64,000 nt of DNA from Epiperipatus broadwayi (GCA_028023455.1 JAQFVV010012535.1:1304001-1368000); one strand, 5' to 3'; counted from the stretch's first letter, positions 1 to 11,914 are shown. Program-made: numbers and translations. The notes: generated from the letters alone by a model not told the origin.

Positions 1-231
1 TGAAAATAATTATTATATATATATCAATTAGGGAATATAGAATCAGTTAATGTTAAAAATGGGGTGGGACTAAGGCAAGGATGCCCTATGTCACCTATTT
101 TGTTTGTGTTGTACTTGAGTGAAATGGAAAGAGCAATAGAAAGATTAGGAAGACGGATAGAGATACCGTTAATAGGTAGTAAGGGAGTATATATTTTGTT
201 AGGTCTTTTTTTTTGCGGATGATATATTTTT

Positions 232-1041
232 GTGTGCAGAAAGAAGAGAAGATATATGGAAGTTATGTTGAGGACATGTGCAAGGGTGGGTAAAGAGATG
301 GGGATTAAATTTAGTGAAGAAAAATCAAATATAATGATGGTTTATATGAGGGAAAGAGAAGATGTAGAATTTTTATTGGGAGATATTAAGTTAAGGGTGG
401 TGAATAGATCTAGTTATTTGGGAATTATTTTAAGTAATCAGAAAAATTATTTAGATGAATGGGAGAAAAAATTGATAAATGAAGCAAAGAAAAGAAAGGG
501 ATTGATAAAGAAATTAACAGTGTTTTCATATAATAAATATGATGTAGCTAGATTTATATGGAAAGGAGTTGCAGTAGCAGGGTTAACATATGGTAATGAT
601 GCATTATATGTTAATAAAGGGGTATTATATTATTTAGAAAAGGTACAAAGTGTAGTAGGAAGACATGCATTGGATGCAGATGTATGGTCAGCAAGGGAGG
701 CAATTCAAGGAGAAATGGGATGGTCAAGTTTTCATATGAGAGATGCAAAAAGTAAAATGAAAATGTTTGGTAGATTGCAGTTTATGGATAATAAAAGAAT
801 AGCCAAAATAGTATTTAATTGGGTTATGAGTAAAGGGCAGTCAACAAGATGGGTGAGAAAGGTAATACGGTATGCAAAACATTTGGATAAAGAATTTATA
901 TCAGTATATTTATACAAAAGATGGGATGAATGTGTTAGGAGGATTGTTGAGTATTATAGTGGTAAGGAATGGAATAAAAGAATAGATTTATTAATAAAGA
1001 ATAGGGAGTTAGAGAGATGGACAACTAGTATGGAGATTTAA
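232..1041 (+). pseudogene. LINE reverse transcriptase, connection and C-terminal region (remnant)
   Basis: An open stretch of 269 codons covers the end of the palm (KFSEEKSNIMM), a YLGI block and the downstream region with EAIQGEMGWSSFHMRD, typical of the domain after the polymerase in LINE ORF2 proteins. The first residues are an artefact of a frameshift: the true frame upstream carries FADD at 212-223 in another phase. After the TAA at 1039 the same frame continues with LLFKARTGSLEQENIH up to the 114-bp insertion at 1179. No start codon of its own is expected. It is non-functional as it stands. Confidence 0.75.
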
Positions 1042-1178
1042 AAGAGTTTAAATATATATAGAAATAAACAGAATATTAGGTGCGAGTTAATATATGATAA
1101 TAGTAAGGAAAGTAATTTATTGTTTAAGGCTCGAACAGGATCTTTAGAACAAGAGAATATACATGTAAATGGAAAAAT

Positions 1179-1292
1179 TTAATTTTAATTTGTTTCTTTA
1201 TTGCATTGCCTTAATTAATTAATCAATCCTTTCTTATAAAATCTTTAATTTTTTGTACAAAAAATTAAAGATTTTATAAGAAAGGATTGATT
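1179..1292. mobile_element. Palindrome-bearing 114-bp insertion with 12-bp target duplication
   Basis: The sequence aaatggaaaaat occurs at 1167-1178 and again at 1293-1304, flanking the insert. The insert holds a perfect 76-bp palindrome at 1219-1294 centred on GTAC, overlapping the right duplication by two bases. It interrupts the LINE coding region between the post-RT domain and the Cys/His motif, so it is younger than the LINE. Confidence 0.75.
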
Positions 1293-1587
1293 AAATGGAA
1301 AAATATGGGTGATTTAGTCTGTAAATTATATAAGGAAGGAATAGAAAATATTAGGCATCTATTAATTGAATGTAAATGCTTGAAAACAGAAAGGGCACAT
1401 ATAATGAAGTTATTGGAAAAATAAATATGAAAAAATTGATTATACAGAAAGTGGATTATTGGTTTTTATGTTGGGTTTGGAAAAAGATAAGGCGGATTTA
1501 GATATAAAGGCTATAGAGTTGACAAAGATTATGTTGTGGAAATGAGATGGAGCAGAATGTGGGAAAACTTAGACAAGGGTATGTAAA

Positions 1588-1999
1588 TGAGGCATTTATT
1601 TATATAGTGCTATGTTTATAAATTGTAATAAACTAAAGATCAGCCTTCCAAACTAACGTACATACGCTTTTTACGAATATTAATAATAATAAATGAATAC
1701 TTTCATTTCCAACACAAGATAAAGTCTTTGTGAACGAATAAATTAATCCACTTATTCATTCAATCTAAATGCTTATATATGGGCAAATCTTAGGTACTGT
1801 ACTGGATATGAAAGCGTGAGGATAAATCAATCACTTTAAATTACTGTTTACTATGTCTGAATGAATGACACAAACGAAATTGTCTAGAACTTACGAAATG
1901 TCACTCTTAAATGTTGGAAATGAAAGTATTCATTTATTATTATTAACATTCGTAAAAAGCGCATGTACGTTAGCTTGAAAGGCTGATCTTTGGTTTATT
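1588..1999. mobile_element. Family A hairpin element (copy 1)
   Basis: A 17-bp duplication with one mismatch (agacaagggtatgtaaa at 1571-1587, agactagggtatgtaaa at 2000-2016) flanks the insert. Inside, arms at 1626-1714 and 1913-2000 are inverted copies of each other. The family shares an end motif like TATAGCGCGATGTTT (here decayed) and internal blocks such as ATGGGCAAATCTTAGG and AATCACTTTAAATTACT with the copies at 8.9, 20.1-21.4 and 61.5 kb. No coding capacity is seen. Confidence 0.75.
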
Positions 2000-2195
2000 A
2001 GACTAGGGTATGTAAAATTAAGTAGCTAACAAGTTTCTCTTGGTATAATTGCTGAGAGATTCTTGACTTCATTTAAGAAGAAGCTACAGTAAGTGCATCA
2101 TATCACATCACATTAATTTCTATAAGTTAAATTTTGTACATGCTTTTAAAATTTATTTGAAAGAATAATATATATATATATACAAAAGTGCTTAT

Positions 2196-2894
2196 TTTTG
2201 CGAGGGATGAGCAGACCTATTACACAATATTTATATAAATTAATACATTGTACAGGCTTAAACCTGCATTTATATATGTAATATATGCGGGATTCGAACT
2301 CAGATTTTCACACGATCCACTACTCTCAGTGCCATCTCATATTGCTGACTCACCTGATCACACACATGTTGAAAAGATAAATAATCACCAATATATGTAT
2401 TTCATGCTAAACCAGCAATCATCAGTTGGTCTAGATTACTATCCTCACACATATATGTAATCAGTGCTCAGCTTTATATTAAGATAGCCAATCTTCATAC
2501 TTTAATGAACAGGCTTCAAACTATTCCAACTCACAACTCTTCAACCTTCCATTTCATTGAAAATCTGAAGATGGAACGTTCAAAGCCCTTATTAGTGCCA
2601 AGGTTGTCATCCTACCCATGTTGACATATTAGTCATTCTGACCCCTCATGTACAGGAGAAAAATCCATTTATACATACATATGCGAGGGATGGGCAGACC
2701 TATTACACACTATTTATATAAATTAATACATTGTACAGGCTTAAACCTGCATTTATATATGTACACGACCCACTACTCTCAGGTGGTTCAGCAATATGAG
2801 ATGGCACTGAGAGTAGTGGGTCGTGTGAAAGTCTGAGTTCGAATCCTGCACATATTACATATATAAATGCAGGTTTAAGCCTGTACAAGGTATT
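2196..2894 (-). mobile_element. Family B composite element with hammerhead and tRNA-like module
   Basis: The 12-bp sequence aaaagtgcttat at 2184-2195 and 2895-2906 flanks a 699-bp insert. It contains a hammerhead motif on the minus strand (2387-2430), a tRNA-like segment with a B-box match (GTTCGAATCC, minus strand near 2286-2297) and a second, inverted copy of the terminal part. The last 180 bp (about 2715-2895) fold back on themselves. A block of about 55 bp (gcgagggatg...) is repeated near 2200 and 2683. Confidence 0.8.
2387..2430 (-). ncRNA. Hammerhead ribozyme motif, family B
   Basis: Read on the minus strand: stem I strand ACCAA, core CTGATGA, stem II TGCT-ggttt-AGCA, core GAAA, a very short stem III, UA cleavage site, then TTGGT closing stem I. 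All core bases of a type I hammerhead are present. Stem II is separated from the core by a T-T mismatch where a G-C pair is usual, so activity may be weak. Pairing was worked out by hand. Confidence 0.65.
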
Positions 2895-2895
2895 A
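2715..2895. repeat. Fold-back segment with tRNA-like B box
   Basis: Arms such as CACGACCCACTACTCTCAG (about 2764) and its complement (about 2805), plus the outer arms TTGTACAGGCTTAAACCTGC and complement (about 2729 and 2870-2890), make a long hairpin. The loop holds GGTGGTTCAGCAATATGAGA, and a B-box-like GAGTTCGAATCC follows on the + strand near 2835-2850. It resembles a tRNA-derived SINE head. Confidence 0.6.
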
Positions 2896-2906
2896 AAAGT
2901 GCTTAT

Positions 2907-4150
2907 AGTAAATAGAATTTTTTTTGATTGTACATAAGATTTCTGATTAATAGTTAAACTAGTAGATTGAAACTCAAAAGCTGGTTGTGTATAGTAGATC
3001 TTCTTATACTACAGATATAAATTGCAGACCAATATATCTGTATGTTTAAAAAATGTAAATACTTTAGCCTGAATATACTACATTGTGAGTAGCTACAATT
3101 TATGCAGTATTATGTGTGGTTCGGCATAGTAGTAGACTAATAGATCTAATGGTTTCTGGACTAAAACTTATTGAATGCTACTTGACCTTCCAAGCAACTA
3201 ATGTATAATCATATACACACCTACAAATATTACAATAATGAGTGAAGGGTGTATATATATTATTAGATTATTATATGATAAGTCATCAAAATACTTATTC
3301 ATTATTTGCTTTCTGTTTTTCATGAATACATTAGTTAACTGAATTTTTTATATATGGGATAACAAAAAATTCATTAAACTTGTTGATGTTCTTAATATTG
3401 GAATGCTAGAATAAATTTTGTTAAGAAAGTGGTAAAGAATAGTAAATAATCACTGTTTATGATTAAAAAAATTTTTTGGTTATAATACTATTATTGTTTA
3501 GTTATTTATCTGTAATGATGAAAAAAAAAAATTATATCTTACAATAATAGATAAAAAATGATTTTTTAGAACAAAATCAAACCATTCATGAATAATAAAG
3601 AGCAAATATCTAAAAAAAATTTTGATGATTTATTTTAATGCTTTAACTTTAATATGTTTATGGGAGAGAGAACAAAGCTATGGTACAATATGTAGTTATA
3701 TGATAGGTTCTCAATCCAATAAAAATAGCACTCCATTATACTTTATGTGAAACATGACAGCAAGATATAAAAAAATTAAACAAGAATAATCTCTTTTTTC
3801 TATTACTCTATCTATTGTAAGCTTGAATTATCAGTATTTTACCAGATGATAATGCAATTTAACCTCTATCTCCAGGCTGGTTTTTGGTTATTGCACTGTC
3901 ATGATTATAATTGAATAGTGTTACAGTAGTAGATTCTTATTTCTACTGAAGCAAGCTTAGGAGAATTAAATGATGTGTTAATATAGAGGAAATACCAGAT
4001 TCTAGCAGAGATCCAATAATATTATCATTATTTATGTATATATTAATGATAATAAATTCTATAATAATATTATTTATAAAATATCCAGGGATACTAAATA
4101 TATATATACATTTTAAGAGATGTTATCTATGTATAATTTTTGAAATTAAT
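2907..4150. other. Intronic/intergenic AT-rich stretch
   Basis: No gene or intact element is recognised. One short piece at about 3716-3765 repeats a segment of the mariner transposase found at 4977-5020 (AAATAGCACTCCA followed by a diverged tail), so a further fragment of that transposon family is present. The rest is AT-rich sequence with short A and T runs. Confidence 0.5.
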
Positions 4151-4199
4151 TGAATTATGGTAGCAATGTGTGATATGATATTCCTCAAAAAATAGTGTT

Positions 4200-5290
4200 A
4201 ATCAAATGAAGACTAGAGTTACCATATGACAGGCAAGACATTTAAAGAAAATGGTGGAAGCGTGTTTGAGTACAAGACCATTTTGAAGTGGTATTTGAAA
4301 TTTGAGACCATTATGGAACAACAACAACAATGGTGACATGAGTATGCAATAGATTCTCCAATATGCCTAACAATTGCATATATTCATGATAAATTTGTAA
4401 CATCTGATTCTGTATGTGATGATTATAAGGGAAGATCTGGAATGTCCTGTACAGCAATAAGTTATGTTTTTTCTGCTCTGGTCTTGAAAGAATTTATTTG
4501 TTTGATATAAAAGTCTACCAAACAATGTGTTCATGAGATTGGAATTAGCAGAGCAAGTATACAACACATTCTTAAAATAGCAAAATGAAAATTTTTCACT
4601 CCAAGATTATTGCATGCATTGAATGAAGACAATCTGGATCAAAGGGTACAGTATTGTGTCCAAAACATGGTAGAAGAGGATGAGGTGTTATTTGGGGGGG
4701 GGGGGATAGTTTAGTATGATGAACACAGTTTAAATTGAATGGAATAATGAACCAATGTAATTGTGTATATTGAGCTTCAGAAAATCCACACATTCATGTG
4801 GGAGAGGGGGGTCAAATTAACAGGCCTTAACATCTAGTGTGGTCTGTTATTAAAGAATTAATTGGACCTTTTTTTTTTGTAGGTACCATTACTAATGAAG
4901 TATATCTAGATATGCTACGTGCATGTATTTTACCTGCAGTTCATATACTTTTTGGTAATGATTGATTTTATTTCTAACAAAATAGCACTCCACTATACTT
5001 CCTTTGAGATATGAGAGCTTATCTCAATGAAAATTTGCCAGAATGAAGAAATGTGATTGAATTTCTCTTATATTCTTCTGATTTAACACTCTTTACTTTT
5101 ACCTACAGAGAATTAAAAGATGTGATGTACTATAGAAAACTGTTTACACTGATGGTTCTTCAAGAAGAAATTGAAACAGTATCTGTATAAATAGACACTT
5201 TGGTTAACTTTCAAGCAATAGTTTTCCTTAATCAGAAGTGTCTGGAAATTTACGGCAAATTACATTAAAAAACATGACTTGTATTCATCA
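4200..5290 (+). pseudogene. Decayed Tc1/mariner-class transposase
   Basis: Frame-shifted and stop-interrupted pieces keep the order of an IS630/Tc1/mariner transposase. There is an HTH-like part (GRSGMSC... then VHEIGISRASIQHILK near 4530-4575), then NEDNLDQRVQYC (4618-4660), ASENPHIHV (about 4773-4800), NEVYLDMLRACILPAVH (about 4893-4945), a QQNSTPLYF-like block (about 4975-5000), SSDLTLFTFTYRELKDV (about 5075-5125) and QEEIETV (about 5160-5180). The enzyme normally cuts and pastes the element. At least five stops and shifts and a 13-base G run make it dead. Terminal repeats were not found. Confidence 0.75.
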
Positions 5291-5809
5291 TTTTTTATCG
5301 GTATATATTATGATTTTAATACAGGTTTTTGTTTCTTGTATACACTTTTTTGGCAGCATCTGTATTTATCAAATGTAATTTTTTGTCATATTTTACACTC
5401 ATTAGAGAATTAGACTAAATGATATTGTATTGTCAATGAATCCTTTGTAGATCATGATTTTTATGAAGAGTTACTAGTTAATTTTATGTTTCAAGTCATA
5501 CTTAAGGATTTTATGTTTAAGAAAATTATTATATAATATATTCTATAATTAATCGAAATTATTGGCATTGAACATATTTTATAATATTTAACATAATATA
5601 ATGAATGGGAAAATTTAATAAAAACATTTCCATAAAAAGTCATTTAAGTATAGATAGATAAATAAGATATAGATGAATTGTGGAATAAACTTTTTTGAAA
5701 ATAATGTATATGGTTAACTAAAAGACATATCTTAATGCAAGATTTATATATTATATTTAATTATTTGCAATATATCATTTTAATTTTAGATTTTTTTTTT
5801 TTTTTTAAG
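5291..5809. other. Intron segment before the first visible PRDX6 exon
   Basis: Plain AT-rich sequence ends in an 18-base T-rich polypyrimidine tract and the splice acceptor at 5807-5809. No other feature is seen. Confidence 0.5.
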
Positions 5810-5950
5810 GATGTTAAACATTTTGCTGAATTTGGCACTGATTTTCCAATCCCTATTATCTGTGATCCGAAACGAGAACTTGCTGTATTTCTTGGAATGC
5901 TGGACCCAAAAGAAAAGGATAATCAAGGTCTACCTATGACATGTCGTGCT
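5810..5950 (+). CDS. PRDX6: Peroxiredoxin-6, internal coding exon (47 codons)
   Basis: This exon starts after a polypyrimidine tract ending in AAG at 5807-5809 and ends before GTAAGT at 5951. Both boundaries are phase 0. It encodes DVKHFAEFGTDFPIPII, then the RELAVFLGMLDP block and DNQGLPMTCRA. This matches the peroxiredoxin-6 segment that in the human protein reads PFPII, RELAILLGMLDP and PVTAR. The Arg codon at 5945-5947 corresponds to the conserved active-site Arg (human Arg132), which polarises the catalytic Cys. A decayed Tc1/mariner transposase ends about 500 bp upstream in the preceding intron. Codon use is AT-rich like the surroundings but without stops. Confidence 0.95.
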
Positions 5951-6142
5951 GTAAGTAAACATTACAAATATTATAAACTATCTCATTTACAATTACTAAT
6001 TTTTGTAAATTTGCTTTTAAAAATAAAATTGAGATGCTTTTTTTTTTTTTAAATTTTTCAAAAATATTAAATATGTACTTTTGATCTTATTTAACTTTTG
6101 TAGTTTTGTTATCTGTTGACATATCATTTTGTTTTACTCTAA

Positions 6143-6278
6143 AGATATGCTTATAAACATTAGAGTTACCAAGAATAGGTGGGTTCATTCTATTCTTGAT
6201 TATTTGTTCAACATTTAGAGTAGTGATTTACTCCCTTTGTTTACATATACATTTAGCTATATTTAATTTAAAATTTAC
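6143..6278 (+). repeat. Intronic dispersed direct repeat, copy 1
   Basis: The block starting AAAGATATGCTTATAAACAT and ending in TTTAATTTAAAATTTACATAT recurs at about 6604-6762 with scattered substitutions and an internal 20-bp length difference. The central part (GAATAGGTGGGTTCATTCTA) resembles the palindromic core of family A (GATTCATTCTATATTTTC). Probably an old family A-related insertion. Confidence 0.6.
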
Positions 6279-6289
6279 ATATTAACTAT

Positions 6290-6402
6290 TATTATCTAAT
6301 GAAGTTCCCAGTAGCTCTTAACAAATATCCCCAAACTCAGACTGGTTTCTGCTTCTGGCTTTCTCAGTGAGCTATTGACACCTCATTAGATAACATTTGT
6401 AA
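6290..6402 (-). repeat. Small hairpin element with decayed hammerhead
   Basis: Inverted ends TTATCTAATGAAG (about 6292) and CTCATTAGATAA (about 6391) enclose TAGCTC/GAGCTA and, on the minus strand, CACTGAGAAAGCCAGAAGCA followed by GAAACCAGTCTGAG. This matches the family C hammerhead with mutations in the CTGANGA core, so it is a relic. Confidence 0.5.
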
Positions 6403-6603
6403 TACAAGCTTGTTAAATTAGGTCATTTGATTTCTTTGCAATTTACATATTAAATTTTGTTTAATTATTACAATCAAGGTGTTAAAAGTGAGATGCTATC
6501 CCCAGCCTTGTATAATTAATTATTAGTTTAATAAATTCTTAAGTACCATATTCCATTTGGTAGATAATTTAATTTCACTGTGAATTATTAACAATTTTAA
6601 CAA

Positions 6604-6762
6604 AGATATGCTTATAAACATCAGAACTACTAAGAATAAGTGGATTTATTCTATTCTTGATCATTTGTTCAACATTTAGAGTGCTTTTAAGTCATAGCCA
6701 AGGAGGTGATTTACTCCCTTTGTTTACATACACATTGAGCTATGTTTAATTTAAAATTTAAA
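6604..6762 (+). repeat. Intronic dispersed direct repeat, copy 2
   Basis: Second copy of the block at 6143-6278, with an added segment (GTCATAGCCAAGGAGG region) before GTGATTTACTCCCTTTG. Confidence 0.6.
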
Positions 6763-7602
6763 TATATTTGTAAAAAAAATGTCCAAAACTCTTTCATTTT
6801 TTTGCACTTATATTAAATAAATCTAAAAAGAAATTGTATTTTTTTTCTTTGCTCTTTTCATAATGCTTTATTTAATTAATTATATGAAAGTTTTGATTCT
6901 CTAATAGTCTTCTTCAGAGCTATTATTTTCATTTTATAATTTTTATTCAATCAATTATCTGACAATTTTAATCATCTGAGAATTTTTTTTTCAGAGCTGT
7001 TATTTTTTTTTGTACCTAAGAAAAGATAAAATAATAACTCTGTAAAAGCCTGCTACACAATCGAAACTGTAATATATTTCATTGAATAAAACATTGTGAA
7101 AATCACAAATAAGGAATGAAAGGTTTTAGAATTATTTTTTGAAATTTATTGGATTAAAATGCATGAAATCTAGCTTATTTTAAAATAAGATATTAGATTA
7201 TGTATATAATAGATAACTTGCATTGTAAACTGACAAAACAAGTTCTTCACATGAGTTTTAAAGAAATTATTTTCATTATTTGTGCCAAATTTTTAAATAT
7301 CACTAAGACCATAATATTATAAGCAGAAATTATTGGAAATTAAGTATATGTATATTATTATACACAGATTATATTTGTTACTTTTTTATTTACCATTGTC
7401 AAACTGACACCATTCACAACTTTGTCACTATCCATGTCAGATAAATACAATAATGATTATTACTAATCATTTTCTAAGCTAGAGATTATCTCTAACACAG
7501 ATATAAACTTTAAATCTCAGTTAAAGATTAATATATCTGATTTTTAAATTTTAAACATACACACACATGGAGTTATTCACCTTTCTCTTTCCCATGTGTA
7601 AT

Positions 7603-7787
7603 ATCTTTATAGATATTAAACAACCTCCATACTTTCCCATTCTTTTTAAATTCATATAAATAAAGATGACACCCAAGATGCATCTAGGGAGTCATTCGTC
7701 TTTTATTATATCTTTATTTATATGATTTAAAAAGAATGGGGAAGTATGGAGGTTGTTTAATATATCTATAAAGATTATATTTGCTTG
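7603..7787. repeat. Hairpin element, intron 1 (family B-related tail)
   Basis: Arms of about 65 bp (AAACAACCTCCATACTTTCC... at 7617 onward and its complement near 7735-7762) flank a centre containing AGATGCATCTAGGGAGTCATTCGTC. That centre matches the 3' flank of the hammerhead at 41.3 kb (ATGCATCTTGGGGTCATTTGTC). The ribozyme core itself is absent. Confidence 0.6.
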
Positions 7788-7860
7788 ATCAGAAATTATT
7801 GGAAATTAAATATGCATATATATTATTATAAATTTGGTGCTTTTTGTAAACAGAAGTTTT

Positions 7861-8045
7861 CATATATTACATGACCACCATTTCTTATGCTTACACAGTC
7901 TGTTAAAACAGTAGCAACTTTCTGTAATTAATCACTAATCCATAGTAGTCAATGGATGCTAGAAGGTTTGTATATCAAAATCCCTATCTAATACTTACTT
8001 ATCTAATATCCTCAGACTAATTAATTTTTCATAAACTTTACCAAG
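7861..8045 (-). repeat. Decayed family C fragment
   Basis: Contains CACATGACCACC-like and TTATGCTTACACAG blocks, TCAATGGATGCTAGAAGG and TATCCTCAGACTA, in the order of the family C elements at 49.0 and 58.1 kb. The hammerhead core is lost. Confidence 0.5.
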
Positions 8046-8877
8046 AGTTTGTTTATGTTATTTTAAAGTGAAAGTATTATTTATCTTATTTAAAAGTGAC
8101 AGTGGAAATTTACAATTAAAGTATTTCTTTTTACATAATTAATAAGTACATATAAAAACAAATTGTAAGAACTTCTTTCATTTTATTTAAACCTCAACCT
8201 TATATTAATATTTTTTTTTTATAAGCTTAGGCATAGTGATGAAGAAGGTTTCCTTGAAACCTATCATGTGAGGTTTTTTATTGTAATAGTTTACAATTCA
8301 GTAATTGGTTAATAAAATTCCTGTAATTCATACAACATCAATCTATAAAAAGACTATAGAAGTTATCATATAAATTTTTATGATGTGTTTGCTTGAAATA
8401 TGATTTAAAATAACTTCTCCCTAAATATTTTATTATTATCTCTGTAGAGATTATTTTTGTGTTACTTTATATTTAAACATTATGGCCTTCTAACTTTATT
8501 TAAGGAGAAATCTTATCTGTATTAAAGTTTCGGTGATCTTTTTTGTTTTATGAAGTACAGGAATTGTTCAAAGTAATGAAAATACCTGCCATATTAGTAT
8601 TATATTTTTAATATTATGACAGACAGAAATGGAATTATCTATATAACAAAAATAAATTATAACTTTGATTTATTATTTTTTTTGACAAGAAGTTATCATC
8701 TTTGGGAAATTTTGAAAATATTTAATTGCTAGTGATGGTGCTCAAGTATGTTTACATTAATAGTAGACACAGTCTTTTTCTTGTATGGAAAATGTACAGA
8801 AATTCGGAGTTATAGTTCATTTAATGTTATTGTTTTTTATTCTCTGTTTTTGCTGATACATCATGTCCTTTTATGTA

Positions 8878-9252
8878 AATAAATTAATTATTTTATATAG
8901 CGCAATGTTTTATAAACTGTAATAGCTAAACAGCATTAAGCTGTTGCACATGCGCTTTGCAGATTTTAACTATAAATGACTGAATACAAACACTTCAAAC
9001 ACATGATAAAGTCGTTGGGAAAAGACAGAATGGCCTGGCCATCTATCTTTTCGAACCCAAACTCTTTTGTATGGGCAAATCTTAAGTGTCTGAAAGTGAA
9101 AGCGTGAAGATATTAAATAATCACTTTAAATTACTTTTACATGCTGTCTTTTCCCAAAGACTTTACCATGTATTTGAAGTGTTTGTATTCAGTCATTTAT
9201 AGTTAAAATCTGCAAAGTGCATGTGCAACAGCTTAATGCTGTTTAGCTATTA
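8878..9252. mobile_element. Family A hairpin element (copy 2)
   Basis: A 16-bp duplication with one mismatch (catgtccttttatgta at 8862-8877, catgcccttttatgta at 9253-9268) flanks the insert. It carries the TATAGCGCAATGTTT end motif and two 110-bp inverted arms (8919-9028, 9144-9253) around a centre with GTATGGGCAAATCTTAAG. No ORF. Confidence 0.8.
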
Positions 9253-9268
9253 CATGCCCTTTTATGTA

Positions 9269-11900
9269 TGTAATCTTATAATAATACAAATTTAATCAAA
9301 ATTAGTCTTTTAATCATAAGTAGTGATATATTTTATCAGGACTCAACTACTGCCTGCTTTTGCTGCAAGTTCTTATTTAGGATTCTAATTGTCATATTTT
9401 AGTGTCTACATGATTTGATTTACATTTAATGCTTATGATTTAATCATTAAGAATCTTATAATGGTATATATTATACTAGATTCTTAAATGTTACAATGTT
9501 GTATCTTATTTAAAGGACTGATTTGAGAATATAAATAGTATTCTTAAAAGCTTTTTTAATTATTATTGTTGTTTTATGGCGAAGTTATTTACCTTGTAGG
9601 TGTTGATTTTTTTAACTAGAATTAGTGTCATATAAAGTAGTGTGTAATATAAGTTACTATAGAGTTTATCCTAGATTGATTTATTTCTTTTCATTGTGTA
9701 TCTGGAAGTATTGTTTTAATGTTAGTATTAATGGATAACACTACCACATATTGTGTCAATGGGTGTACAAAACATTTTAGTTCATTTGACTATTACTTCA
9801 CACAGTGAGTATATGAGCCATGAACTGTTTCTAAATATAAGAATATCATTTTAATATTAGTTTGTTTTTACAATATTGCTGTATTTATTGTTTATTTCTA
9901 CTTTTGAATTCTGTATTAAACTATATTTGGCCTCTGGTTGATTTATATGTATGTGTTTATAATCACTATTTTTTTGTGTGTGTAAAATTAGTAAGAATCT
10001 TTGTCCCTGTAAAGTTTTTTTTTTTTTTCTATTTGCAGGTTGGTAGCATGTGAATTTAGTGAACTGTAATGTCAATCATGATTTAACAGAATATTGTAAA
10101 ATATGTTTGTTTTTTATTTTGTTTATACCATATATTGTTACAATGTTTATTAGTATGTTTTATTTTTTATTATTATTATTATTTTGTTTAATCAGTAGAA
10201 TTTTATTTTAAAATAAAAACTGTCATTATTCAAAATTAATGTAAAAATAAATGAATGATCCTTTACTCAGTGAAGTTATACAATATTTAACACTGGAGTA
10301 AACAGAGCTTAGCTTCCATTTAGACATGTTTTTAGTTCTTGAGTTCCACTACCATTAAATTGCATAGGATATTTATAATTATCTACATGCATCTAATTGC
10401 AGAAATGCCAAGCATTTAGTTACTAAGTTTTACATATTTAGAATTTTTTTTTTATGATTACTTTTAATCATAAAATAAATATCATTTAAATAAGTTTAAT
10501 CATAATCATATAGTGATTTAGTAGTGATTAATTCACTAGTTAATTCTTTATACATTACAAATGATAACTGGCATAGCTGCATTATTCATATTGCTAGATT
10601 CATAATGAACTCATGCCTAAAGGTTCATCTTTTTTTTATGTATTTTTTTTTTTGTTATAAATCAAAAAATAATAATCTGCAATTGATTTGTTCTTCACAA
10701 TATCATGGCCATTAATAATAGTGATACTACCCACTTCCATATTATTCTTATTAGTTTAGTTTGGGGACTATTTGAAGTAGAATTTCTGCTAGTGTAGCTT
10801 TTGGATTGTGAGATCATGTTAATAATTTACTAAGGTTTATTAAATGCATATTCTCTAAAGTGGAGTTTCTGCTAATAATTCTTTGATTGTTAGATCATGC
10901 CATTTCCACTCGGGCAGTGATAAGCTTATATGCCAAATTAGAAATATCATCGAGATGGGTATAAATATATATATATAATAATCAAATCATTTATTGTTCA
11001 AGAGAGCATATAATTTCGATCACCAAAAGATATCAAACTAACCAGCATTTCATAGATTTTTAGTCTGCTATTCTACCACTATATTAACTATTGATGACTG
11101 TATGTATATGGCAATTGTAAACATCTCCATGACAAATATATGCAATTAATATTCATAAATAAATATAGTTTGATGTATAATTTTTATGCAATTTAGTGTG
11201 TTTTCAGTATAAATATATTAATGATTCAGACATAATATAGTTGTGAATATTTATTTATATATTCAAATTGCAGTACATGGTGATTTTATATTATTAAATT
11301 GTTAGTTCATCACATCTTTTGAATTCTTGGTGAATCTTTATCTTGTTTATTTTACTCTTGCTATCATAATGTTCTATAAACATTATTTTTACTTTTCTGG
11401 ATTCAAATACGTATCAAGATTCCATTTCATGGTTTAAGAATGTTCAGTTATCTGAATGAAAAAAAATCATCTATAGTTCTCTTTTATTTAGTGGGTGTAT
11501 TGATTTATTCTTGTTAAATTGAAAATTATATGAATATTTTTATGCTGATATCAGATATTTTTAGAAGTAATTTAATATATTGTTACCACTGAATGTTTAC
11601 TATGTTAACTTAGGTTGTTTTTTATGATTTTTAGTTAATTAGATAATTTAACTGTAGTTAATTAAAAGATTGTAGAAGAGAAAAAGAGGGAGAGGTAGAC
11701 AAATATAACTATTTTTTAACAGATTCACAAATAATATATAATAGGATAAAATATTAGCATTATATTTTTATTTTATATCACAAAAATAAATACACTTCTG
11801 CAGATTACAAATAAGCAGTAAAAGTCAGGTAATACACTTCTACATATATATGTTAATTCATTTAGGTCTTATCCCATATTGAACGTATATATACATATAC
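9269..11900. other. Intron 1, AT-rich, no recognised element
   Basis: Only homopolymer runs, TTA-type short tandem tracts (near 10165-10180) and TA-rich spots are visible. No coding potential beyond short chance ORFs. Confidence 0.4.
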
Positions 11901-11914
11901 ACACATGCATATAT

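Larger units (their letters stand above)
1..2120 (+). mobile_element. Broken non-LTR retrotransposon (LINE), 3' part
   Basis: Reading + strand frames gives reverse transcriptase motifs: GLRQGCPMSPILFVLY near 64-115 and the catalytic FADD at 212-223. A connecting domain follows (232-1041) and a Cys/His-rich C-terminus near 1310-1385 (C...GIENIRHLLIECKC). The frame shifts at the T run near 205-214 and again near 232-262, and there are stops at 1039 and later. Two insertions split it: a 114-bp palindrome unit (1179-1292) and a MITE-like unit (1588-1999), each with its own target duplication. The 5' part lies outside the window and the 3' end is near 2100-2180. The LINE clade is not certain. Confidence 0.8.

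Noticed and set aside
2248-2888. Several short ORFs of 61-70 codons
   Set aside because: They translate family B repeat sequence on both strands and repeat in other copies with stops; not genes.
1-5809. N-terminal PRDX6 exons (catalytic Cys, PVCTTE)
   Set aside because: I read the + strand before 5810 for this motif and its neighbours and found none; these exons must lie upstream of the window.
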